Source of the DNA: Nymphaea colorata
Taxonomy: Eukaryota; Streptophyta; Magnoliopsida; Nymphaeales; Nymphaeaceae
Assembly: GCF_008831285.2 (NCBI RefSeq)
Contig: NC_045144.1
Location: 11,263,672 to 11,327,671 of the forward strand
Length of the DNA stretch: 64,000 nt
Reading direction: 5' to 3'
Under the pieces are notes generated by a model, which saw nothing but the letters and a program-made list of their open reading frames with translations, was not told where the DNA came from and made no database searches. Numbering within the stretch: position 1 is the first letter of the stretch; the number at the start of each line of letters is the position of its first letter. Below, one piece after another: positions 24,901-36,900 of the stretch. The position numbers and the translations under genes were made by a program.

Positions 24901-27900
24901 ACATGTTCCAAGAATGTGACATCGTTGATAATGTGAACTCGACCAGTGGTAGGATCTAGACATTTATAGCCCTTTTGAGTAGGAGAATACCCAAGAAATA
25001 TTCTCTTAATTGATTTGGGGTCAAGTTTTTTCACATTCGGGCTGTGATTATGAATGAAACACACACATCCAAAGACCCGAGGAGGGAGGTGAAAAGGTTG
25101 GCTACTCCCTGGAAGCTTAGAGTAGGGTGTACGACCATTTAGCACTCGACTAGGCATGCGATTAATCAAATAGGCACTATTAATGACTGCATCTCCCCAA
25201 TAATATTTTGGAAGATTCTTTTGGAACAATAAAGCTCTGGTGACATTTAGTAACTGACGGTTTTTTCTCTCAGCAACTCTATTTTGAAGAGGTGTATAAC
25301 TACATGATGTCTCATGAACAATCCCCCTCTTTCGAAGGAATTCCTCGACAGTGAGACACATATACTCACGAGCATTATCAGACCGGAATGTCTTGACAGA
25401 CTCACCATACTGGTTTTCCACTAGAAGGATGAAGGTTTCTATAATATGAGGCACTTCGCTACGGTCTTTCAACAGATAAACAAAAGTACACCTTGAATAG
25501 TCATCTATGAAAGTCAGAAAGTACTGAAAACCACCACGAGAATGAATGCCTGAAGGCCCCCACACATAAGAATGAATCAAGGAGAAAGCTTTATTAGCAC
25601 GACTACTTGAAATTGGATACGAAGCTCTAACATGCTTCGCAAACTGACACACATCACAAGATAACATGGAAATGTTTAAACTGGAACATAATTCAGGGAA
25701 CAATTGTTTCAAAATCCCAAAAAGGAGATGACCAAGGCGTTCATGCAAATACAAAAATAACTGACGACACTCTTCCTTCTTCTTCTCTGTCCTGCTGACT
25801 GCTGAGATAAGGGCTGTGGCAAAGTGTATAGGAAGCCGATATAAACCATCAGACACCAAACCAATCCCAATCTTCTTCCCTGTCACTAAGAAAGACTCCC
25901 TTTTCCTGCCACAGATGTAAAAGAGCCATCGGCAAGGGACACACGTTCCTATCCCGATGATAGCTTGTAGTCATGAAAGAGTTTGGGGTTGCCAGTCATG
26001 TGATGAGTGGCATCGCTATCAACAATCCACTCTCCCATGCAAGAAGTACCTTGTTCACCTGAAACAGCCAGTGCCTGATTGACCTTCACCTCATCTGACG
26101 TGTCTGCCTGACCAACATCAATCTGGCTCAAATATGCTCGAAGCTCACGAATCTGTTCTGTAGAAATAGAAACTTTACCATCACTAGGATTCGTTGCATT
26201 CGAAACATGCTTCTTCCCACCAAAAGACCTCCCCTTACTATTATTCTTCTCTGGATGCAGGTCCCAACAAAAGTCCATAGTATGACCAAGTTTTTTGCAG
26301 TGTGTACATTTACAGGAAGAACGGGTAGTTCCCACAGAGGCACGGCTAACGAAGGCAGACCGTTCATTGTGAGACATGGGATCCCCCTTTCTCCCACTTA
26401 TGACTAGCCTCCTCTGCTCTTCAGCTTCAACACGAGAATAAACATCTTCAATACTGAATGATTCGTCAGAGTTAAGAATCTGACTCCCTATATTCTCGAA
26501 TTCATCGTTCAGTCCAGCTAAGAAAAGGAATACCCTATTCTCCCACTCCTTGACCATATACTACATCTGGTCTTGGGCACAACTCCATGTAACATCAGAA
26601 TGGTAGTCAAGGTCCTCCCACTTAGATTTTAATGCTGCGTAGAAATCTGCGACCGAGAGATCCCCTTGTCGCAGAGCATACACATCCTTCATTAGTTGAT
26701 AGACACGAACCTTTCTTTTCTTTTGACCATACATCTGCTCCAAAATAATCCACATATCCCTCGCAGCCTTCTTACGAAGGGGTTGAATATCTGAAGACAC
26801 TGAATTAACAATCCAAGTTTTTACCTGGTTGTCCTCAAGAAACCATGTATCCCAAGCCATACTATCCACAGCAGGTTCGACCTTTCTACCATTCACATAG
26901 GCAATTCGTCTGCGACCAGCGATCCCCATAGTAATTGCAGCAGACCATCGTAGATAATTCTCCTTGGTAAGGCGAATAGTGGTGACTTGAACGGGAACAT
27001 TCTCAGTTCTCACGGTCCCAACATCAGGCTGATCGGTATGGACTGTGGAGGAGGAAGACGAGTCGGCCATGATCACCAACAACAAACGGCTGACTAACAG
27101 AGGCACACAACAGCGGCAACCCCTGAGAACGGCACACCTGAGAGTCACCGATAGCAAGGATCAAGTCGGGCGACTCAGAGGCAGTAGATGATGCAGACGG
27201 CGCTGGAGCGATCAGCGGCACTGGGAAAAACAGTGATGGTGCTGGAGCAGAACGACGGCACAACTAGGGCACGGGCGGCAGAGGGCAGTGGCGGCAGAGG
27301 GCAGCGGCCAAGGAGCAGCGGCAGATACGGACGACGTTTGATTCTGATTTCCAGTACGAATACGAACCGTGAAAGCGTGGCCTATCGATCACAGAGGGCG
27401 GCGGCGGCGGCAGATTAATCTAAATTCCATGCCTTTCAGCAGCATGTAGATCTACTATGAAACTTATGACCAGACCCACGTAGGGGTGGAGCCAGGGATT
27501 TTATCTTGGAGTCACTATACATACACACACACACACACACACCTGCAATTTGATGAAGAAGGGTTAGGGTACCCATCAACCAGCTCCTCCTTTTCAGCAA
27601 AATGCGTAAAAAAAACTTTTAAAAACTAAAACTTATTTGAAAGGAATGAAACAAGTAAAGAACGTGGCATTGTTGATGTCATAAATCTAAAACTAATATA
27701 ACTTTTGAAAATTTCTCATTTTGCAAAAATTTTTACAGGGGCCGAGTTGTAAATTTACAAAATATCTACATGAATTTTTTTTTTCTTCAAAAAAATTCAG
27801 TGGGGGGCATGGCCCCCACCAGCTCCACCCTAGAGCCACATCTGAGTTTCTTCTCCATGCCAACAATCAAACGTACATCTGATTTTTTTCAGACAACCAA

Positions 27901-30900
27901 TGATCAGATCTACATCTGAGTTCCCAAAAATTGGCACAACTTAGATGTGCACCCATCTACACTCTGTCTGCAATTTTCAGTTTTATTTGAGTGATCATGA
28001 GAAAGGGACACTGCTGCACCATTGTTGCAGCAGCAACCAGATCTACTTGGTTTATCAATAGATGTTGGTGATTGTTGACGGTTTTTGTTGTCTGGGTCTG
28101 GATCCTTACCCGATTCGGTTTGTCCTAATTAGGACTACTTATATCTCTGTAAACCCTAATTTTTGAGTTAATGAAGTTTTGAAGAGAGAGAGTGTCTGGA
28201 GGCTAGTGGGCACCAGACCTCCTCACCCGTGGTTTTTCTTCCCTCGCGTTGAGGGTTTTCCACGTTACATCTGTGTGCTTTCTTCTACTCTCGTGCATAT
28301 TTTGTTTCTACATGGTATCAGAGCCGTCGGACTTGGAGAAAACAAAATCTGTTTTTCTAGGGTTGTGAAGTTCCAACCCTGACTGCCGCCGCTACCACCG
28401 TCGCCGTCGCTACCACCACCGCCACCGCTGTCGTTGCTGCGCCGCCTCTGTCGCCGCACCGTGACCGCGACCGCCGCCGCTGTCGCTGCACCGTGACCGT
28501 GACCGCCTCCGTCGCTGCCCCGCCGTGGTCGTGACCGCCGCTGCTGCGTCACCGGTGTCGTGACTTCTGACGCCAACGTCTCGCCTCTGCCGACGCCGAC
28601 GTCCGACGCCGTCGCCTGTTCTCGGCGAGCGCTGCCAAGCGCCGCCCTTTGCTTCTGCCGTGTCCCGCTGCTTCCGCTGCTCCCGCCGCTTCCGCCGTTG
28701 ATCCCCAACTGCGTCATCTCCCCTCTTCTCTAGGTTACTGCTGCTGTGTGTGTTCTTTGGCAGCCACTTCTACCTGGTGATCATGGCTGACTCGTCTTCT
28801 TCTTCAGTCAATACTAATCTACCTGATGTTGTGTCTGCGCGGACTGATCATGTACCGGTTCAAGTTACCACCATTCAACTTACCAAGGAGAACTATTCCC
28901 GATGGTCTGCTGTGATTACTATGGGGATTGCTGGGCGAGGACGCATTGCCTATGTGAATGGGAGAAAGGTTGAACCTGCTGCAGATAGTCTGGCTTGGGA
29001 TACATGGTTTCTTGAAGACAACCAGGTAAAAACCTGGATTGTCAATTCAGTGTCCCCGGATATCCAACCCCTCATTCTTCGTAAGAAGACTGCAAGAGAT
29101 ATGTGGATTATTTTGGAGCAGATGTATGGCCAAAAGAAAAGGAAAGTTCGTGTGTATCAACTTATGAAGGATGTGTATTCCCTGCGACAAGGTGCTCTCT
29201 CGGTTGTAGACTTTTATGCAGCATTCAAATCTAAGTGGGAGGACCTTGACTATCACTCTGATATTACATGGAGGTGTCCTCACGACCAGATGCAGTATAT
29301 GACTGATAAATGGGAAAACAGGGTATTCCTTTTCTTATCCAGACTGAATGATGACTTTGAAAATATAAGGAGTCAGATTCTTAACTCTGACGAATCATTT
29401 AGTATTGAAGATGTCTATTCCCATGTTGAAGCTGAAGAACAGAGAAGGCTGCTTTCTAGTGGACGAAAGGGGGAAGAACAGTCTGCCTATGTTAGCCGTG
29501 CCCCTGTGGGAACTCCTCGTTCTTCCCGAAAATGTACACATTGCAAAAAACTTGGTCATACTAGGGATTTTTGTTGGGACCTGTATCCAGAGAAGAAGGA
29601 TAGTAGGGGGAGGTCTTCTAGTGGGAAGAAGCCTGTATCGTCTGCAACAAGTCTGAGTGATGGGAAAGGTTCTATTTCTGCAGAACGGATTCGTGAGCTA
29701 CGAGCATATTTGAGCAAGATTGATGTTGGTCAGGCAGATACACCAGATGAGGTGAAGATCAATCAGGCATTGGCTGTTTCAGGGGGAGAAGGTACTTCTT
29801 ATATGGGTGAATGGATTGTTGACAGCGGTGCCACTCATCACATGACTGGCAACCCCAAGCTTTTCCATGACTACAAGCTATCCTCGGGAAAGGAACGTGT
29901 GTCCCTTGCCGATGGTTCCTTTACTTTTGTGGCAGGGAAAGGGAGTCTTTCCTTGTTAAATAATTTTTTAGTTCTTGATGCCTTACATGTTCCCCATCTT
30001 CCCTTAAATTTGTTATCTGTTAGTAAGATTACCAAGGAACTGAAGTGTGAGCTTATATTTTCTGAAAACCGTTGTGTTTTGCAGGACTTGGTGACAGGGA
30101 AGAGGATTGGGATTGGTTTGGTGTCTGATGGGCTGTATCGGCTTCCTATACGCGTTGTCACAGCTCTTATGTCAGCAGTCAGTAGGACAGAGAAGAAGGA
30201 AGAAGAGTGTCGTCAGTTATTTTTGTTTTGGCATGAACGCCTTGGTCATCTCCCATTTGGGATTTTGAAACATTTGTTCCCTGAACTATGTTCTAGTTTA
30301 AACATTTCCATGTTATCATGTGATGTGTGTCAGTTTGCGAAGCATGTAGAGCTTCTTATCCAATTTCAAATAGTCGTTCTAATAAAGCTTTCTCCTTGGT
30401 TCATTCTGATGTGTGGGGGCCTTCAAGCATTCATTCTCGTGGTGGTTTTCAATACTTTATAACTTTTATAGATGATTATTCAAGGTGTACCTTTGTGTAT
30501 TTGTTGAAAGATCGTAGTGAGGTGCCTCACATTATTGAAACTTTCATCCTTCTAGTGGAAAACCAGTATGGAAATTCTGTCAAGACTTTTCGGTCTGATA
30601 ATGCTCGTGAATATATGTGTCTCACTGTTGAAGAATTCTTTCGAAAGAGGGGGATTGTTCATGAGACATCCTGTAGTTATACCCCCCCTTAAAATGGGGT
30701 TGCTGAGAGGAAAAATCGTCAGTTGCTCAATGTCACCCGAGCCATATTGTTCCAAAGAAATCTCTTAAAATACTATTGGGGTGATGCAATCCTTACTAGT
30801 GTCTACTTGATTAATCGCATGCCTAGTCGTGTGCTAAAGGGTCGTACTCCCTACTCTATGCTTCCAGGGAGTAGTCAACCTTTTCACCTTCCTCCTCGAG

Positions 30901-33900
30901 TCTTTGGATGTGTGTGTTTCATACATAACCACAGCCCCAATGTGAAAAAACTTGATCCCAAATCTATTAAGGGCATCTTTCTTGGGTATTCTTCCACTCA
31001 AAAAGGTTATAAATGTCTAGATCCCACCACTGGTCGTCTTCACATTACCAAAGATGTCACATTCTTGGAACATGTCTCCTATTTTGGTGAGAATTCTCTT
31101 CAGGGGGAGAAGTTAATGTCTAAGGAAGAGTATTCTCCCACACAGGAAATTCAGTTTACAGACTTTATGGATTATAGGCGTCAAGAGAATCCTGTTGCCA
31201 AGGTGCTTGGCAACGATGAAGAGGGGGTGCTTGGCAAAGATGAAGAGGGGACGACTACTGATGTACATGAACAAGAGAAGGAGGGAGAGCATCCTATGGT
31301 GACAGAACAAGAGGGTAATCGTATGTTTGGACAGGTGTATTCCAGGAGAAGAGCTTGTACTGACAAGGTGATTGATGATGAGGAGGTTACACCGAATCCC
31401 AATCCTACTTCTTCCTTGGATGATCCAAGTCGTGTTCAGAAGCAAGATGTTGGAAGAGAAATTCAGACTGGAAAAGAAAAGTAGGATCTTCCTATTGCCT
31501 TGAGAAAGGGTGTCAGGTCATGTACCCAGCACCCTATTGGTAACTTCGTATCTTACTCTAGATTGAGCACTGACTATAAATGTTTTGTATCCTCCCTGGC
31601 TGTGGTTGTGATTCCCAGGAATGCTACAGAGGCTTAGGGTGACACTAAGTGGTCTCATGCAATGAAAGAAGAGATGAAAGCTTTAGACAGAAATCAGACA
31701 TGGGAGGTGGTTGATATTCCTGAAGCAGCCCACTTGGTTGGGTCGAAGTGGGTCTACACTGTTAAGTACAAACCAGATGGGAACATTGAGAGGTACAAAG
31801 CACGATTGGTGGCCAAGGGGTTCAGTCAGAAATATGGGATCGACTACTTAGAGACGTTTGCTCCAGTTGCAAAGATGAAGACTGTTAGAGTTATTATTTC
31901 ATTGGCGGTGCTGAAGGGTTGGAAGATGTGCCAACTTGATGTGAAAAATGCCTTTCTCAATGGAGATCTCGAAGAGGAGGTGTACATGAGCATGCCACCA
32001 GGTGTTGAGAAGCCTGGAAAATGCTGTAAATTGAAGAAAGCTTTGTATGGGCTGAAACAGTCTCTCCGAGCATGGTTTGAACGACTCAGACTTGTTATGA
32101 AGAAACATGGCTACAAATAAGGAAATGGAGATCATACCCTGTTTGTAAAGAGAAGAGAGAGTAAAGTTACTCTACTATTGGTGTATGTTGATGATATGAT
32201 TGTTACAGGTGATGATAAGGAAGAGATAGCAAGATTAAAGGGTTTACTATCTACTGAATTTGATCTAAAAGATCTTGGTAAGCTGAAGTATTTCCTGGGT
32301 ATTGAAATTGCTAGATCAGGTACAACTCTGGTACTTAGTCAAAGGAAGTATACCCTGGATCTACTGAATGAGACAGGAAAACTGGAGTGCAGACCAGCCT
32401 CTACTCCTATAGATGCTGGGCATAAACTTGGTAGCAAAGATGGAGAACTGTTGTGTGAAGAAGCTAAAAGGAGATATCAACGTCTAGTTGGCAAACTGAT
32501 TTATCTCACTCTAACTAGACCTGATATCACATTTGTTGTAAATGTGATGAGCCAGTTCATGCATGCACCTACAGATATGCACTTGAAGGCTGTAGATAGA
32601 ATTCTGTGCTACTTGAAGAAGAATACCAGAAAGGGACTTCTATATGTGCAACAAAGTTCTATTGAAGTTAAAGGGCATTCTGATGCAGACTGGCAGGCTG
32701 TGTTGACACCAGAAGATCTACTTCAGGGTACTGCGTCTACTTGGGGGGAAATTTAGTTGTTTGGAGAAGCAAGAGACAAGATGTGTGTTCCCGCTCGAGT
32801 GCAGAGGCTAAATATAGGCTGTGGCTACTGGGGTATCAGAATTGTATGAATATATGTGTCTCACTGTTGAAGAATTCTTTCGAAAGAGGGGGATTGTTCA
32901 TGAGACATCCTGTAGTTATACCCCCCCTCAAAATGGGGTTGCTGAGAGGAAAAATCGTCAGTTGCTCAATGTCACCCGAGCCATATTGTTCCAAAGAAAT
33001 CTCCTAAAATACTATTGGGGTGATGCAATCCTTACTAGTGTCTACTTGATTAATCGCATGCCTAGTCGTGTGCTAAAGGGTCGTACTCCCTACTCTATGC
33101 TTCCAGGGAGTAGTCAACCTTTTCACCTTCCTCCTCGAGTCTTTGGATGTGTGTGTTTCATACATAACCACAGCCCCAATGTGAAAAAACTTGATCCCAA
33201 ATCTATTAAGGGCATCTTTCTTGGGTATTCTTCCACTCAAAAAGGTTATAAATGTCTAGATCACACCACTACTCGTCTTCACATTACCAAAGATGTCACA
33301 TTCTTGGAACATGTCTCCTATTTTGGTGAGAATTCTCTTCAGGGAGAGAAGTTAATGTCTAAGGAAGAGTATTCTCCCACACAGGAAATTCAGTTTACAG
33401 ACTTTATGGATTACAAGCGTGAAGAGAATCCTGTTGCCAAGGTGCTTGGCAACGATGAAGAGGGGGTGCTTGGCAAAGATGAAGAGGGGACGACTACTGA
33501 TGTACATGAACAGGAGAAGGAGGGAGAGCATCCTATGGTGACAGAACAAGAGGGTAATCGTATGTTTGGACAGGTGTATTCCAGGAGAAGAGCTTGTACT
33601 GACAAGGTGATTGATGATGAGAAGGTTACACCGAATCCCAATCCTACTTCTTCCTTGGATGATCCAAGTCGTGTTCAGAAGCAAGATGTTGGAAGAGAAA
33701 TTCAGACTGGAAAAGAAAAGTAGGATCTTCCTATTGCCTTGAGAAAGGGTGTCAGGTCATGTACCCAGCACCCTATTGGTAACTTCGTATCTTACTCTAG
33801 ATTGAGCACTGACTATAAATGTTTTGTATCCTCCCTGGCTGTGGTTGTGATTCCCAGGAATGCTACAGAGGCTTAGGGTGACACTAAGTGGTCTCATGCA

Positions 33901-36900
33901 ATGAAAGAAGAGATGAAAGCTTTAGACAGAAATCAGACATGGGAGGTGGTTGATATTCCTGAAGCAGCCCACTTGGTTGGGTCGAAGTGGGTCTACACTG
34001 TTAAGTACAAACCAGATGGGAACATTGAGAGGTACAAAGCACGATTGGTGGCCAAGGGGTTCAGTCAGAAATATGGGATCGACTACTTAGAGACGTTTGC
34101 TCCAGTTGCAAAGATGAAGACTGTTAGAGTTATTATTTCATTGGCGGTGCTGAAGGGTTGGAAGATGTGCCAACTTGATGTGAAAAATGCCTTTCTCAAT
34201 GGAGATCTCGAAGAGGAGGTGTACATGAGCATGCCACCAGGTGTTGAGAAGCCTGGAAAATGCTGTAAATTGAAGAAAGCTTTGTATGGGCTGAAACAGT
34301 CTCTCTGAGCATGGTTTGAACGACTCAGACTTGTTATGAAGAAACATGGCTACAAATAAGGAAATGGAGATCATACCCTGTTTGTAAAGAGAAGAGAGAG
34401 TAAAGTTACTCTACTATTGGTGTATGTTGATGATATGATTGTTACAGGTGATGATAAGGAAGAGATAGCAAGATTAAAGGGTTTACTATCTACTGAATTT
34501 GATCTAAAAGATCTTGGTAAGCTGAAGTATTTCCTGGGTATTGAAATTGCTAGATCAGGTACAACTCTGGTACTTAGTCAAAGGAAGTATACCCAAGATC
34601 TTGGTAAGCTGAAGTATTTCCTGGGTATTGAAATTGCTAGATCAGGTACAACTCTGGTACTTAGTCAAAGGAAGTATACCCTGGATCTACTGAATGAGAC
34701 AGGAAAACTGGAGTGCAGACCAGCCTCTACTCCTATAGATGCTGGGCATAAACTTGGTAGCAAAGATGGAGAACTGTTGTGTGAAGAAGCTAAAGGGAGA
34801 TATCAACGTCTAGTTGGCAAACTGATTTATCTCACTCTAACTAGACCTGATATCACATTTGCTGTAAATGTGATGAGCCAGTTCATGCATGCACCTACAG
34901 ATATGCACTTGAAGGCTGTAGATAGAATTCTGTGCTACTTGAAGAAGAATACAGGAAAGGGACTTCTATATGTGCAACAAAGATCTATTGAAGTTAAAGG
35001 GTATTCTGATGCAGACTGGCAGGCTGTGTTGACACCAGAAGATCTACTTCAGGGTACTGCGTCTACTTGGGGGGAAATTTAGTTGTTTGGAGAAGCAAGA
35101 GACAAGATGTGTGTTCCCGCTCGAGTGCAGAGGCTAAATATAGGCTGTGGCTACTAGGGTATCAGAATTGTTATGGCTGAAGATCTTATTGACAGATATT
35201 GGAATAGAGATTGAAGGGCCTATGAGGATGTATTGTGATAACAAGTCTGCAATTAACTTGGCTAACAACCCGGTTCTTCATGATCGAACAAAGCATGTGG
35301 AGATTGACCGTCACTTCATCAGAGAAAGAATTGATGCTAAGGAATTAACGCTACCATACATGAAGTCTGAAGACCAAACTGCTGATATCCTAACCAAGGC
35401 CTTAAGTGTAACTCCATTTGAAAGAAATGTATCCAAGTTGGGCATGTTTGATATGTATGCCCAACTTGAGGGGGAGCGTTGACGGTTTTTGTTGTCTGGG
35501 TCTGGATCCTTACCCGATCCGGTTTGTCCTAATTATGACTACTTATATCTCTGTAAACCCTAATCTTTGAGTTAATGAAGTTTTGAAGAGAGAGAGTGTC
35601 TGGAGGCTAGTGGGCACCAGACCTCCTCACCCGTGGTTTTTCTTCCCTCGCATTGAGGGTTTTCCACGTTACATCTGTGTGCTTTCTTCTACTCTCGTGC
35701 ATATTTTGTTTCTATAGTGATGATCACATCTAGGGAGAATATCATGGCAGATAAGGGAAGTTGCACGATCTAATCTGTCAAATCACGTCCACAGTTGGCA
35801 ACAGACTGCCCTAGATTCAAGACCATTCCCAAACCATGTTAAGAATGATGGAAGAGAAATCAAAAGAGTCAAGATTCATTAACCCTAACTGTCTCTTAAC
35901 TAGAAATTAGTCAAAAGCTACAAAGAGGTCCAACATATTATGGGAAAATAATAAAAAGAACCAACGGCTAACAAATATTTTTAACTACTACCACTGTTTA
36001 TAAATATTTCTTTCCACAGTAAAATAATTCTGAAAATTTGGTGGAAAGCAGAAACGTATTATTCAAGAAGAGAGAGAACATGGACAATTTTACATACAAC
36101 TCTTGCATATTATGTTTTTTTTTTTTTAAACGAAAAATGTAGCCACCTTTAAGTATTTATGTGTTTGACTTCTTCCTCTCACTAAAGTACTGATTCTCAG
36201 TTTTCAGGCACAATACCAGCCCAACAAAGAAGAAGAACGAGGCAATCAAGGCCAATCACCAAAAGCACTCAAGAAATGTGCATTAAGGCAGAACACATAA
36301 ATGTGTTAGACACCCATTTAAGTGTTAAGAGTGTTGACGGGTTTGGTTGTTTTGGGTCTAGGTCTGGGTCTGGACCCGATCCGCTTTGTAATGGTGTTGG
36401 GTTCTATTTATATCCTTGTAATCCCTCTTTTAGGGTTAATAAAATCTTTAAGAGAGAGAGTGTTTGGTTACTAGTAGGCACCAGTCCTCCTCACCCGTGG
36501 TTTATTCCCTCTAGTTGAGGGGTTTTCCACATTACATCCGTGTTCACTCTCTATTCTACTCGCTTTTACTGTTTCTACATGGTATCAGAGCCAGGTTGGA
36601 GGAATGATTGCATCGTCACTGTTCAGATTGGACGGAGGATCCCTTGTCACTGTTTGGAGGAAGATCCTCTGTCGCCCCTCTTTGCCACCGTGAAGTTCCG
36701 GTGGAAGCCCGACGCCTGCTGACCATCTTCCGCCCGAACCTCCGCCCGAACCCGACACCTACTGCTCTGTCGCCGACAGTTCCAGTGCTATTGGTGTCGC
36801 CCTGTGGAACCTATGGAGATCTGCCAGCGACCGCCTACTCCTGTGCATCGACAGAGGAGCGACGTCGCCTGTGCTGTCAAGGTCGCTCTCTGCCGCTGGC

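Larger units (their letters stand above)
17382..27420 (-). mobile_element. Ty1/copia element (family A), minus strand, split by an intact copia insertion and lacking its 5' LTR
   Basis: The 3' LTR is at 17382-17621. Pol reads leftward from 27070 through gag, protease, integrase, RT and RNase H, interrupted at 19590-24853 by a younger element; target copies cttag flank that insertion. The leader runs to about 27420, where the CCG-rich sequence stops without a primer site or 5' LTR, so that end has been lost. Both gag and pol carry inactivating lesions, most of them shared with the copy at 49540-57458. Confidence 0.85.
28073..35716 (+). mobile_element. Ty1/copia element (family A) with both LTRs, TSD gtgat and a 2.24-kb internal tandem duplication
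   Basis: The 5' LTR is 28073-28312 and the 3' LTR 35477-35716, flanked by gtgat (28068-28072 and 35717-35721), so this is one insertion. Internally it reads primer site, CCG-rich leader, gag, protease, integrase, RT and RNase H, then jumps back into integrase at 32848 and reads through RT and RNase H a second time. I count six differences between the LTRs, including both terminal bases of the inverted ends of the 3' LTR (cgttg start, tata end). All pol copies contain stops, so the element is dead. Confidence 0.92.

Noticed and set aside
30609-35171. Two separate retrotransposon insertions instead of an internal duplication
   Set aside because: No LTR, primer site or TSD occurs at the 32848 junction; one TSD pair encloses the whole element.
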